A stretch of DNA of 64,000 nucleotides, from positions 1 through 64,000 of the forward strand of contig CAVOKZ010000020.1 in NCBI GenBank assembly GCA_963696625.1, read 5' to 3'. The notes below the pieces were generated by a model that did no database searches, was not told the origin of the DNA, and was given only the letters and a program-made list of their open reading frames with translations. A program made the translations under genes and the position numbers. The stretch is from JAWVFN01 sp963696625. GTDB taxonomy: Bacteria > Actinomycetota > Thermoleophilia > Solirubrobacterales > 70-9. Positions 53,927 through 62,479 of the stretch are shown piece after piece (the first letter of the stretch is position 1; every line of letters begins with the position of its first letter).

Positions 53927-54160
53927 TTAGCCCCGAGGCTGATCTGCCGGGGTGGGCTGGCTGTCCAGGGCTTGGAGCCCGCCGACGGTGCGCTCCAGGT
54001 CCTTGAGCATCCGCCGGCAGTTGGGACACCATCGCGCGTGCCGGGCGACCTGGGTCGCGCTGCGCTCGTCGAGCTCGCCGTCGATAAGGTCCGACATCTT
54101 CGCGCGGGTGTCGCGACACATCTGGTGGTAGGCCTTCATCGGGTTGAGCGTCGGTGTCAT
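53927..54160 (-). CDS. Zinc-finger anti-sigma factor
   Basis: A 77-residue protein with the ZAS motif H-x3-C-x2-C in VARHARWCPNCRRML and an upstream helix (MSDLIDGELDERSATQ) typical of anti-sigma factors that sense oxidation through zinc. Its ATG overlaps the sigma gene stop (ATGA), so sigma and anti-sigma are coupled. Confidence 0.88.
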   Translation of the reverse strand: MTPTLNPMKAYHQMCRDTRAKMSDLIDGELDERSATQVARHARWCPNCRRMLKDLERTVGGLQALDSQPTPADQPRG

Positions 54161-54762
54161 CCGTATCCCTCCTCGAAGTAGTGATCCAGCTTTGAGCGGA
54201 GCGCCATCCGGCCCCGGTGAAGCCGGCTCTTCAGGGCTCGCTCTCCGATTTCCAGAATCTCCGCCGCCTCCGTGGTACTCAGTCCTTCGACGTCGCGGAG
54301 AGTTACCGCGCTGCGGTAGTCGAGCGGAAGCTCGGCCAGGGCTGCGTCGATCGCCTCGAGGAACTCCCGCGACTCGAAGACTCGGTCGGGCTGGCTGCCC
54401 CAGTCGGGAACGCGCTCGGCCACCAGGTCGTTGAGTTCGAGCGGCGCTTCGGGGCCACGGCGGATGCCCCGATAGGCCTCGTTGATCCCGATCCGGGTCA
54501 GCCAGGTGTAGAAGCGCGAGCGCCCTTCGAAGCGGCCGATGTTCTTCCAGGCACGGATCAACGCCTCCTGGACGGCGTCATAAGCGGCGTCGCAGTCCCG
54601 GGTTATCCGGAACAGCGTGCGTCGCAGGCGCGTCGAGTAGCGGTCCGCGAGCTGGTTGAACGCGGCTTCGTCGCCCTCCCGAGCGCGGGAGACAAGCCGT
54701 TCCTCGCTTTGACGCGTGTCAACGATTAGGACGTTTCGTGGGGCAAGGGTCGTCTGGTGCAT
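54157..54762 (-). CDS. ECF-type RNA polymerase sigma factor
   Basis: A 201-residue group 4 sigma factor. Region 2: FNQLADRYSTRLRRTLFRIT and AYDAVQEALIRAWKNIGRFE. Region 4: LPLDYRSAVTLRDVEGLSTTEAAEILEIGERALKSRLHRGR. Paired with a zinc-finger anti-sigma it resembles SigR/RpoE-like thiol-stress regulators, fitting the redox genes around it. Confidence 0.92.
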   Translation of the reverse strand: MHQTTLAPRNVLIVDTRQSEERLVSRAREGDEAAFNQLADRYSTRLRRTLFRITRDCDAAYDAVQEALIRAWKNIGRFEGRSRFYTWLTRIGINEAYRGIRRGPEAPLELNDLVAERVPDWGSQPDRVFESREFLEAIDAALAELPLDYRSAVTLRDVEGLSTTEAAEILEIGERALKSRLHRGRMALRSKLDHYFEEGYG

Positions 54763-54880
54763 CTTTGCCGATAAGACCGAGCCGGCGTCGGAATGGATTC
54801 AGGCAATTTGAAGAGTTGCGAATCCTTTGCGGCGCACGGGCGGTCTGATCGGCGAGCAACTCAACCAGAAAGGCGAGAAG

Positions 54881-55222
54881 ATGAGCGAAGCAATCACCCT
54901 CACCCAAGGCAATTTCAAGCAGGAAGTGACCGATTCCGAGGTGCCCGTGCTGGTCGACTACTGGGCAGCCTGGTGCGGCCCGTGTCGGGTGCTCGGCCCC
55001 GTCGTCGACGAGATCGCGCGCGAGCATGCGGGATCGCTGAAGGTCGGCAAGGTCGACGTCGACGCCGAGCCCGAGCTCGCGGCGAGCGCCGGCGCGCTCA
55101 GCATCCCTTACGTCGTGCTCTACCGCGACGGCGAGCCGGTGGCGCGGGCGGTCGGCGCGATGCCGAGAAAGAGCCTCGAGGCCGCACTCGGGCTCGTCCA
55201 CGAGCTCGATCAGGCCGCGTAG
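54881..55222 (+). CDS. trxA: Thioredoxin
   Basis: A 113-residue protein with the canonical YWAAWCGPCRVLGPVV active site, VGKVDVDAEPELAA and the cis-Pro region SIPYVVLYRDGEPV. ATG 54881 has AAGGCGAG upstream. It is divergent from the ECF sigma gene, and its TAG overlaps the GTG start of the radical SAM gene (TAGTG). Confidence 0.95.
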   Translation: MSEAITLTQGNFKQEVTDSEVPVLVDYWAAWCGPCRVLGPVVDEIAREHAGSLKVGKVDVDAEPELAASAGALSIPYVVLYRDGEPVARAVGAMPRKSLEAALGLVHELDQAA

Positions 55223-56637
55223 TGCTGGGATCGACGACCTCGATCTGCCCCGAATGCAAGCGCCTGCTCGACGCCCAGCTGCTCGAGCGAGACGGCCGCG
55301 TCGTCCTCTCGCGCGTCTGTCCCGAGCACGGGCTCTTCGAGGCGGTGGTCTACGGCGACGCCGAGCGCTATCTCGAGCTGCAGCGCTTCAACAAACCCGG
55401 TGAGCAGCCCCTGGAGCGCCAGACCGAGAGCGCCCGGGGTTGCCCGCACGACTGCGGGATCTGCCCCGAGCACGCCCAGCACACCTGCCTCGGGATCATC
55501 GAGGTGAACACGGCCTGCAACCTGGACTGCCCGATCTGCTTCGCCGACTCCGGCACCGGGCCCCAGGAGCACGGCTTCTCGCTGACCCTCGAGCAGGTTG
55601 AGTCGATGCTCGACGCCTTCGTCCGGGCCGAGGGTGAGCCGGAGTCGGTGCAGCTCTCCGGCGGCGAACCCTCGATCCATCCCCAGATCCTGGAGATGCT
55701 TCGCGCGGCGAAGGACCGCGGTATCCCACTCGTGATGCTGAACACGAACGGCATCCGCCTGGCCCGCGACCCGCGCTTCGCGCCGGCGCTGGCCGAGATC
55801 GGCGTCCACGTCTACCTCCAGTTCGACGGCCTGGAGGAAGCGACGCAGATCGCGATCCGCGGCAGGAATCTGACCGACGAGAAGCTCCGGGCGCTCGATC
55901 GCTGCGCCGAGGCGGGGGTCAGCGTCTCCCTGGCGGCGGCGGTCGAGCGCGGCATCAACGAGCGGGAGGTGGGGGAGATAGTCCGCTTCGGCATCGGGCA
56001 CCCCGCCGTCAACGGCGTCTTCTTCCAGCCGGTCACCCACTCGGGGCGTTTCCTCGTGGATTCGGACCCGCTGGAGAAGCTGACGAACTCTGACGTGATC
56101 GACGCGATCGCGGAACAGCTCCCGGAGTGGTTCCGGCCGGACGACTTCGTTCCGGTGCCCTGCTGCTCGCCCACCTGCCGGTCGGCGACCTTCGCCCTCT
56201 ACGACGGCGAGGACCTGGTGCCGCTGCCTCGGCTCGTCGATGTCGAGGACTACCTCGACTACGTCACAAACCGGGCCCTGCCCGACCTCGACGTGCGCGA
56301 GGCGCTGGAAGGCCTCTGGTCCGCGAAGGCCGCCGGCGGCACGCTGCCGACGGCCGAGCGGCTCGAGTGCGTCGCCTGCGCCACCGCGATGCCGCCCGAG
56401 CTCCGCGAGGTCGCGGCAATGGGCTTCATGATCGTGGTCCAGGACTTCCAGGATCCATACACGCTCGACGTCGAGAAGCTCCGCAAGTGCTGCGTCTCGG
56501 AGATCACCCCCGACGGGCGATTGATCCCGTTCTGCGCCTACAACTCGGTCGGCTACCGTGAGCAGGTGAGGCTCGAAACGGCAGACCGCGCGGCCGGCCG
56601 CCCGGCGGCAGCAGCGGCCGCAGGAGGGACGCAATGA
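55222..56637 (+). CDS. Radical SAM protein of the Tes/MJ0619-like family
   Basis: A 471-residue protein. N-terminal zinc-ribbon-like CPECKRLL, then GCPHDCGICPEHAQHTCLG, then the cluster motif TACNLDCPICFADSG (C99, C103, C106). C-terminal CCSPTCRSATFAL and CVACATAM hint at further iron-sulfur clusters. The GCPxDCGxCPxHxQxTCL pattern is the signature of MJ0619-type proteins, which include the archaeal tetraether lipid synthase (Tes); the activity here is unknown. Co-translated with thioredoxin upstream, a methyltransferase downstream (ATGA). Confidence 0.85.
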   Translation: MLGSTTSICPECKRLLDAQLLERDGRVVLSRVCPEHGLFEAVVYGDAERYLELQRFNKPGEQPLERQTESARGCPHDCGICPEHAQHTCLGIIEVNTACNLDCPICFADSGTGPQEHGFSLTLEQVESMLDAFVRAEGEPESVQLSGGEPSIHPQILEMLRAAKDRGIPLVMLNTNGIRLARDPRFAPALAEIGVHVYLQFDGLEEATQIAIRGRNLTDEKLRALDRCAEAGVSVSLAAAVERGINEREVGEIVRFGIGHPAVNGVFFQPVTHSGRFLVDSDPLEKLTNSDVIDAIAEQLPEWFRPDDFVPVPCCSPTCRSATFALYDGEDLVPLPRLVDVEDYLDYVTNRALPDLDVREALEGLWSAKAAGGTLPTAERLECVACATAMPPELREVAAMGFMIVVQDFQDPYTLDVEKLRKCCVSEITPDGRLIPFCAYNSVGYREQVRLETADRAAGRPAAAAAAGGTQ

Positions 56638-57479
56638 GCTCCGACCCACTGGCCTCGCTCGGTGTGACCCTCGACGTCGATACGAGTGCGACGATTGATC
56701 CCGAGGAGCTCAAGTCGTGCTGCGCATCGGCCTATGAGCATCCGGCGGTTCGCTGGCTGCTCGGCAATGAGCTTCACCCCGGCGGCGAGGCCACGACGCG
56801 TCGCGCTCTGGAGATGATCATGCTCCGACGCGGCGACCGGTTGCTCGATGTCGCCTCGGGCTCCGGCGCCTCGGCGCTGCTCGCGGCGCGTGAGTTCGGC
56901 GCGAGGGTAAGGGGGGTCGACTACAGCGAGCAGTCGGTCCTGGACGCGACGGCGGCGGCGAGGGCCGCGCGGCTCGACCTCCGGGTCAAATTCGCTCGCG
57001 GGGACGCCGAAGCCCTGGCGGTCCCCGATGACTCCTTCGACGCCGTGCTCTGCGAATGCTCGCTCTGCACCTTCCCCGACAAGCCCGCCGCTGTCGCCGA
57101 GATCCGCCGGGTGCTTCGGCCGGGAGGCCTGCTGGCGATCTCCGACGTCGTGATCGAGCCAGAGCGCCTGCCCGGAGAGCTGCTCGGCCCGCTGGCGACG
57201 ATCGCCTGCGTCGGCTCGGCGCTCCCGCGCACGGGCTACGGGGAGCTGCTCGCCGACGCCGGGTTCGAGGTCTACGCGGTGGAGGGGCGCGACGCCGACA
57301 CCGAGCGTTTCGCCGAGCGAATTGAGGAGAGGCTGCGTGGTGCCCGGCTGCTGGGGTTGGACCGGCTCGCCGGCTCGCCAGTCGATATCGACCGGGCGAT
57401 CGAGCTGACCCGTCTCGCCCAAGACGCGATCGCCGAGGGAGCGCTCGGCTACGCGATCTTCGCCGCCATGGGCCGATGA
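56634..57479 (+). CDS. SAM-dependent methyltransferase partner of the radical SAM protein
   Basis: A 281-residue class I methyltransferase. Motif I LLDVASGSGASALLAAREFG at about residues 70-89, acidic RGVDYSEQSV, motif with LCECSLCTFPDKPAAVAEI and LRPGGLLAISDVV. The N-terminal LKSCCASAYEHPAVRWLLG carries adjacent cysteines reminiscent of ArsM-like thiol-using enzymes. It overlaps both neighbours by 4 nt. Confidence 0.85.
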   Translation: MSSDPLASLGVTLDVDTSATIDPEELKSCCASAYEHPAVRWLLGNELHPGGEATTRRALEMIMLRRGDRLLDVASGSGASALLAAREFGARVRGVDYSEQSVLDATAAARAARLDLRVKFARGDAEALAVPDDSFDAVLCECSLCTFPDKPAAVAEIRRVLRPGGLLAISDVVIEPERLPGELLGPLATIACVGSALPRTGYGELLADAGFEVYAVEGRDADTERFAERIEERLRGARLLGLDRLAGSPVDIDRAIELTRLAQDAIAEGALGYAIFAAMGR

Positions 57480-58078
57480 CTTGGCCCTGGGTCGCATTCG
57501 GCGTGCTCGCTGCTTTGATGCTCGCCGGGACGGGCGCAGGATTTCTCCTGCTCGCCATGGGGCGGCTCGGTCTCGATCTCAACTGGGGTCGCAGCTTCCA
57601 CCCGCTCGGTCCGATCGAAGTCCGCATCGCCGCGCCTCGCGACCTCGTCTTCCAGATCATCAGCGAGCCCTATCTGCGTCACAACCCGAAGGACTCAGGC
57701 ATCGAAGTCCTGGCTGCCGGCGAGAACCTCGTCGTCGCCGCCCACCACACAAAGGTCGGTTTCTATACGGCGATCACCGTCGAGGCCGTCAAGTTCGAGC
57801 CACCGGGCCATGTCGGATTCCGGCACATCAGGGGTCCGGTCCCGTATGGGGTTGAGGAGTTTGCCCTCGAGGAGGTCGATGGAGCCACGGTGCTGCGCTA
57901 CAGCGGCGAGATCGGAATCGATTTCTTCTTCCTCGGCCGCATCGCCGGCCGGCGGTGGGTTCGGCCGGAGTGGGAGAAGGTGGTGAGCGGGGACCTGGAT
58001 GACGTCAGGCAGCGGGCAGAGCAGTTGGCGGGTCGGCTTCGGTCCCGGGAATCGGGTCTATTGAGGAGCCCAGGATAG
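57476..58078 (+). CDS. Membrane-anchored SRPBCC-like protein
   Basis: A 200-residue protein. One N-terminal helix (WVAFGVLAALMLAGTGAGFLLLA) precedes a START/SRPBCC-like domain: PIEVRIAAPRDLVFQIISEPY, HVGFRHIRGPVPYGVEEFALEEV and TVLRYSGEIGID. Hydrophobic-ligand-binding folds of this kind fit a lipid-modifying cluster. It overlaps the methyltransferase stop (ATGA). Confidence 0.8.
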   Translation: MTWPWVAFGVLAALMLAGTGAGFLLLAMGRLGLDLNWGRSFHPLGPIEVRIAAPRDLVFQIISEPYLRHNPKDSGIEVLAAGENLVVAAHHTKVGFYTAITVEAVKFEPPGHVGFRHIRGPVPYGVEEFALEEVDGATVLRYSGEIGIDFFFLGRIAGRRWVRPEWEKVVSGDLDDVRQRAEQLAGRLRSRESGLLRSPG

Positions 58079-58088
58079 CCACGGCAAG

Positions 58089-58322
58089 ATGACCCTGAGG
58101 CAGGCTTTCGCGATCTGCACCGAGCGCGTTCACCTGCGCCAGACGGTCAGGATCGCGCTCGTCGTCGGCACGATCCTCACGGCGATCAACCAGGGCGACA
58201 TCATCCTGGCAGGGAACGCCACCGCGGCGACCGCGGTGAAGACGGGCCTCAACTACTGCGTTCCTTTCGTCGTCTCCAACCTCGGGCTGCTCGCGGGGCG
58301 GCGCGCGGAGCGCGCTCGCTGA
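58089..58322 (+). CDS. NrtS-like small membrane protein
   Basis: A 77-residue protein with two helices: TVRIALVVGTILTAINQGDII and LNYCVPFVVSNLGLLAG. The LVVGTxLTxINxGD and KxxLNYxVPF pattern is that of the NrtS family described as nitrate/nitrite transport-related. It ends the thioredoxin-radical SAM gene run. Confidence 0.7.
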   Translation: MTLRQAFAICTERVHLRQTVRIALVVGTILTAINQGDIILAGNATAATAVKTGLNYCVPFVVSNLGLLAGRRAERAR

Positions 58323-58513
58323 GTTGGACTTGGAGACAAACCGTGTCCCGAAATGGGCGTTTTTCGAGCAGGTGGTCAGCTCAGATCGGGTCGATTCGCC
58401 GAGGTCGCCTGAGTTCGGTCCAGGGGATGCGAGCTGCGCTGAGCTGACCGGTCCCGAACCTGTCCCAAGATTCCCCCTGGCTCACTGTCGGCACCCGGGT
58501 ACGATTCGTCCTG

Positions 58514-58762
58514 ATGACCGCCAAGGAGAAACTCCGGCAGCGAGTCGACGGCTTCTCGGGAGAAGAGGCCAATGTCGCCTTGCTCCTCGTCGATCAGAAC
58601 CTCGACGACCCAATGCTCCGGGCACTTGCCAACGCGCCCGAGGACGACGAGCCCTGGACCGAGGAGGACGAGGCGGCCGTCCGAGAGGCCCGTGACGAGG
58701 TCGCTGACGGCGCGAAGACTATCTCGCATGAGGAGATGAAGCGCGAGCTCGGAATCGAGTGA
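58514..58762 (+). CDS. Antitoxin of a RelE-type pair
   Basis: An 82-residue acidic protein (MTAKEKLRQRVDGFSGEEAN, WTEEDEAAVREARDEVADG, SHEEMKRELGIE). The C-terminal part resembles RelB/Phd-like toxin-binding helices. It is followed at once by a degenerate RelE-type toxin (58759), so it is an orphan antitoxin now. Confidence 0.78.
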   Translation: MTAKEKLRQRVDGFSGEEANVALLLVDQNLDDPMLRALANAPEDDEPWTEEDEAAVREARDEVADGAKTISHEEMKRELGIE

Positions 58763-59026
58763 ACGACGCTCGCTGGCGCGTTTGCTACACGCCGTGAGCA
58801 CGTCGGGACCTCCGTCGCCTCGACCCACCGATTCGAACCCGCGTGCTCGTCGCGATCGAGGAGTTGCGGAACGACCCTGCGGGTGCCGGCGGGGTGCGCA
58901 AGCTCACGGGCCGACCGGAGTTGCGCCTGAGAGTGGGGGGACTGGCGGGCGATATTCGTCCTCAAACCGAAGCGGACAATCCAGGTGGTCCGGGTGCTGC
59001 CGAGGGGCCGCGCAGACGAGCGCTGA
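58759..59026 (+). pseudogene. RelE/ParE-type toxin, disrupted
   Basis: The frame reads VNDARWRVCYTP, then a TGA stop, then ARRDLRRLDPPIRTRVLVAI and RKLTGRPELRLRVG, and after a one-base shift in a G7 run GDWRAIFVLKPKRTIQVVRV. Those are the hallmark strands of RelE-family ribonucleases. The in-frame stop plus the frameshift inactivate it unless both are errors. Confidence 0.82.
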
Positions 59027-59114
59027 TGTCAGCAATTCTTGAAGCCTCACCCGTCAACCTGCTGCGCCTGCTCCGGGGCTCGATCGTTGATGCGCGGGGG
59101 CATATCCTGAAGCG

Positions 59115-59258
59115 CTACCAGGCGGCGCGCTCGAGCGTGCGCCAGGAGCGATCGGCCTTGGCGCGTTCCGCCTTCACGGCGGCGGGCAGCTTCTGAGGCT
59201 TGCACAGAAGACAACCGGATCTGCGGTGCTTCGGCCGTTTGCGCTTGTGATGGGCCAT
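59115..59258 (-). CDS. Small basic CxxC protein of conserved type
   Basis: A 47-residue protein: MAHHKRKRPKHRRSGCLLCK with CLLC near the middle. Short proteins of the form M-x2-HKRKRPKxRRxGCLxCKP are widespread in bacteria and of unknown role, perhaps nucleic-acid-binding. The start ATG 59258 fits the family N-terminus. Confidence 0.65.
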   Translation of the reverse strand: MAHHKRKRPKHRRSGCLLCKPQKLPAAVKAERAKADRSWRTLERAAW

Positions 59259-59451
59259 TAGGCCCGAGCGTACATAGGCCCCGGACTCGCGGCACGTCTG
59301 GACTGGCGCCGACTGCTCCTCCTCGCGCATTGGAGGGCGCGCCGCGCCGACACGCACGTTGGCGGTCGAGCTGCAGATCGCCAAGCCCGCGAGGTTGTCA
59401 CCCACCGGTACGGATTGCCGCGAGGATCCGGGACCGACCGATCGAGCAGGC

Positions 59452-59736
59452 ATGCTCAGCCTATGGAGGACGGTCGATCGACTTCTGGACGCGGTGCGAC
59501 GGTCTGTGGCCCAGCTTGTGGCTCGCTCACGCTGGGCTTTGTCGGAGGGCGCTGATCCCGATCGCATCCAGCGCGACTACGTTGCAGCGGGGCTCAGTGC
59601 GCTCGAGAATGCCGAGGTGTACGCGGTGCTCGCCTCCACCGGCGACGCCAGCGCTCTCGAAGCGATCGAGAACCTGCTCATCGAAATGGACGCCCTCCAC
59701 GAGCAACTGGGCGACGAATTTCCAGAGCGGGGTTAG
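59452..59736 (+). CDS. Hypothetical protein
   Basis: A 94-residue helical protein from ATG 59452 (SLWRTVDRLLDAVRRSVAQL, then ALEAIENLLIEMDALHEQLG). No family recognised. It converges on the next small gene with a 4-nt overlap at the 3' ends. Confidence 0.45.
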   Translation: MLSLWRTVDRLLDAVRRSVAQLVARSRWALSEGADPDRIQRDYVAAGLSALENAEVYAVLASTGDASALEAIENLLIEMDALHEQLGDEFPERG

Positions 59737-59936
59737 CTGGACCTGGAGCGCTCAACCGCGCGCTCCTCGAACTGCTCGGCCAGCTCGTCCGCCAGCTCTT
59801 GCTGGCGCTGGCTCTCAAGGCCCGGCTTGGCGTCGCGAAGCAGGGCTGCCGCTTCGCGGCAGTCCTCGGCGCTCATCGCCTCCAGCTCAGAGTCACGAGC
59901 CTCGATCCGCTGAAGCACCTCGTCGATCATCGGCAT
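59733..59936 (-). CDS. Hypothetical small helical protein
   Basis: 67 residues, highly charged (DEVLQRIEARDSELEAMSAE, then QRQQELADELAEQFEERA), probably coiled coil. No recognised family. Confidence 0.45.
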   Translation of the reverse strand: MPMIDEVLQRIEARDSELEAMSAEDCREAAALLRDAKPGLESQRQQELADELAEQFEERAVERSRSS

Positions 59937-60378
59937 GAGTCAAGGGTAGCCTGCGGAGCGGGCGACGTCAGTGCTCGACAGTGCCCCTCCTCGCGCAGAG
60001 GGGTGGCGAGCCGAGACGGCCTTTTGTCATACGGACGTGGAGCCCTCCGGCCGACCTGACCGGACCCCGTTCCTCGGTCCACCCCGAATGAGAGTGCTGG
60101 GGTGGGTTGTCGCGCTCCACGGTAGCGACAGCTGCTGACGCGTGGCGTCGCACGAGCGACGAGGGCGACGGCCACGGGGTCATGCTCAAGGGTGGCGACG
60201 GTCTGATCGGCGGTGATCGAGCGCTCGACCTCGATCGCGAGCGCCTCGCGGGTGAACTCGTCGACGACGTTGAGGTTATTTCGCTCGCGCTCTGCGCTGG
60301 CAGGGACCCCGCGCGACCTACCACGTCCCTACCTCGTACTCATATCAATCTGCCGGCCCGGATCGACCCGCCGTCGCT
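59937..60378. other. Intergenic region with a transposase scrap
   Basis: No intact gene. The only recognisable element is the IS3-type fragment at 60181-60278. Confidence 0.5.
60181..60278 (-). pseudogene. IS3-family transposase fragment
   Basis: One minus frame reads NLNVVDEFTREALAIEVERS and ITADQTVATLEH, the start of the integrase (rve/DDE) core of IS3-type OrfB proteins. Both sides are lost, including the DNGPEF motif. Confidence 0.6.
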
Positions 60379-61293
60379 TCAGGCCGCCCGCGCCGCGGCC
60401 GGCTCGCCGGACCCCCGCGCCAGCCAAATGGCATCGCCGCCGGCCGGCCGGCAGGCAATCATCTCGTCGTCCACCGCGGCGATCAGACCCTGCTTGGCCG
60501 CCTCGAGATCGCTCTCCTCGAGGTCGGAGGGGCGCATGATCGAGGCCACCTCCGCGGTGGTCAGGCCGATCGGGTACTCGAGCACCGCGTCGAGGGCATC
60601 GACCGGCGCCTCTCGGCGCTCCAAGCCGGGCTCGAGATTGGCGAGGGCCGTGTCGTAGGCCTCGAAGGGCTGAAAGCCGCCGACCTCGACCCGCCGTCCA
60701 TCGGGATGCTCAAAGAGCACCGAGGGGGCGGTGTAGCGAACCGGTCCGTCGCTGATCGAGTGGCGGCCCTGGACATGGGTCGGGGTGCCGTCGGCCGAGC
60801 GTGCCCGCGCCCGGTCGGCCTCGTAGGCCGTGCGCACCGCGGTGTCGTCGATCCGCGCGACGATCGCCTCGGCGTCGAGCCCGGGCACTCCCTCCAGCGC
60901 CCAGCGGATGTCTTCGTCCTCATCGAGCAACCGAGTCGTCGTGAACTGCATCAGCTGCAGCGCTCGCAGCGCTGCGTAGCCGAGCTTGGCACTCTCCTCG
61001 CGCGCGCCGACGATCGCCCTGCATGCCCGCGAGGTCGCCGCCACCCGGGGCTTGATGCCGCAACCGAACGGCATCCCGAAGCGGTGCTCGAACCTCGGCA
61101 AGCCCGCCGCCATGCGGGCTGGCGTGATGCCGCGCTGCTCGTAGCGCTCGCTCGACTCGCTGAGGCCGATCAGAGTCAGCCGCCACTCGATCTGGGCACC
61201 GAACCGCCAGCGCAGGCGGGCCATCGCCGGGCGCGAGGAGTATGCCCAGGGACAACCCGGGTCGGTGAAGTGCCAGGCGATGATCGGCTTCAT
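60379..61293 (-). CDS. DsbA family thioredoxin-fold protein
   Basis: A 304-residue protein. The N-terminus HFTDPGCPWAYSSRPAMARL has the C-x-x-A/Y variant of the DsbA/FrnE active site (one cysteine, CPWAY). A helical insertion and then HSISDGPVRYTAPSVLFEHP with VGGFQPFEAYD match DsbA-like proteins. The last 90 residues are an extra winged-helix-like domain. The substrate is unknown. Confidence 0.82.
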   Translation of the reverse strand: MKPIIAWHFTDPGCPWAYSSRPAMARLRWRFGAQIEWRLTLIGLSESSERYEQRGITPARMAAGLPRFEHRFGMPFGCGIKPRVAATSRACRAIVGAREESAKLGYAALRALQLMQFTTTRLLDEDEDIRWALEGVPGLDAEAIVARIDDTAVRTAYEADRARARSADGTPTHVQGRHSISDGPVRYTAPSVLFEHPDGRRVEVGGFQPFEAYDTALANLEPGLERREAPVDALDAVLEYPIGLTTAEVASIMRPSDLEESDLEAAKQGLIAAVDDEMIACRPAGGDAIWLARGSGEPAAARAA

Positions 61294-61328
61294 GCGTGCT
61301 CCTCTGGTGGCCTGGTGGGGATCCGTGT

Positions 61329-62024
61329 TCAGCGCGGATCGTCGAAGGTCCCCGGGCTCTCCGGTGTGGCGCGGAAGGCGCCGGGGCGCTCGGGCTCCGC
61401 CTCCGCGAGGGCGCGGCGCAGGCGCCCGGCGTCGAGGTCGGCCGTGTAGCAGGGCGCGCCCGGCTGCTGGCGCCAGGACTCTCCGAGGCCGCCAGCGTCG
61501 ACAGGGTCGAAGCCGAGCTCGTCGATCAGCGCCATCACCGTCGCCTTCGCGGCGGCGCCGTCGCCGGCGACGGGTAGGGCGATCCGCTCGGGATCGCCCG
61601 CCGAGCGTCCGCCCTCGAGCAGGTGGGTGGAGTAGATCGTGTTGAAGGCCTTCACCGTCGGGTGGCCGATCCGCTCTTCGACCCAGCGACTCTCCGGCTC
61701 CCCCTCCTCGATCGCGGCGATCCGCCCGTCGCGCTCGCGCGGGTAGTAGTTACAGGTGTCGACGACCGGGACCTCCTCCGCGAGCTTCGCGAAGGCCCCG
61801 CGGGGCAGCTCCTCGACCCGCCGCAGCGGGATCGTCACGATCGCGAGATCGACCCCGTCGATCGCCTCGGGGACCGTGGCCGCCTCCGCGCCGGTCTCCT
61901 CCGCCAGCTCGGTGAGCGTCTCGGGCCCCCGTGCATTCGCGATCCGGACCTCGTGCCCGAGCGCCGTCAGCCGGCGCGCCAGGGTGCCGCCGATCATGCC
62001 GGCGCCGACGATCCCGATCCTCAC
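61329..62024 (-). CDS. NADPH-dependent F420 reductase-like / NAD(P)-binding oxidoreductase
   Basis: 231 residues from GTG 62024. Rossmann motif IGIVGAGMIGGTLARRLTAL opens the protein, followed by GHEVRIANARGPETL, VDLAIVTIPLRRVEELP and VDTCNYYP. The fold is that of Fno-like (F420H2:NADP+) and NAD-binding-2 family enzymes. The GTG overlaps the upstream HxlR gene stop (GTGA), so that regulator probably controls it. Confidence 0.85.
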   Translation of the reverse strand: MRIGIVGAGMIGGTLARRLTALGHEVRIANARGPETLTELAEETGAEAATVPEAIDGVDLAIVTIPLRRVEELPRGAFAKLAEEVPVVDTCNYYPRERDGRIAAIEEGEPESRWVEERIGHPTVKAFNTIYSTHLLEGGRSAGDPERIALPVAGDGAAAKATVMALIDELGFDPVDAGGLGESWRQQPGAPCYTADLDAGRLRRALAEAEPERPGAFRATPESPGTFDDPR

Positions 62025-62380
62025 ACCTCCACCTCCTCGGGAAGGTGCTCGCGCGCCCACAGCGCGATCCGCTCCAGCGCCGGAATCAGCGCCTCGCCGC
62101 GCGCGGTGAGCGCGTAGCTCACGGCCACCGGCGGACCCTCCTGCACGCGACGGTCGATCAGCCCCACCGCCGCGAGATCGGCGAGGCGGGAGGAGAGCAC
62201 CGAGTCGCTGATCCCATCGATCGATCGCGCCAGCTCGCAGAATCCGGCCGGACCGGAGCGCAGGGCGCCGAGGACGATACCGTTCCAGCGCTTGCCAAGG
62301 AAGGCGAAGGCGCGGACAAGGCCAGCGTCGCAGCGCCCGGGGAAGGATGTGTCGGGGATCCCGTCGGGGGAAAGCGGCAT
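62021..62380 (-). CDS. HxlR family transcriptional regulator
   Basis: A 119-residue winged-helix regulator with AFAFLGKRWNGIVLGALRSG, then FCELARSIDGISDSVLSSRL and GLIDRRVQEGPPVAVSYALT. The family usually controls adjacent reductases; it overlaps the NAD(P)-binding gene start by 4 nt. Confidence 0.92.
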   Translation of the reverse strand: MPLSPDGIPDTSFPGRCDAGLVRAFAFLGKRWNGIVLGALRSGPAGFCELARSIDGISDSVLSSRLADLAAVGLIDRRVQEGPPVAVSYALTARGEALIPALERIALWAREHLPEEVEV

Positions 62381-62479
62381 CCTGACAGGAGCTTAGCTGA
62401 GGGGAGCAGCTAGTCAATTCATAGTTGCTAGGTTCTCACGGGTGACTCTTTCTGCCCCTCCGCCCCCGATTCGGAGCTG

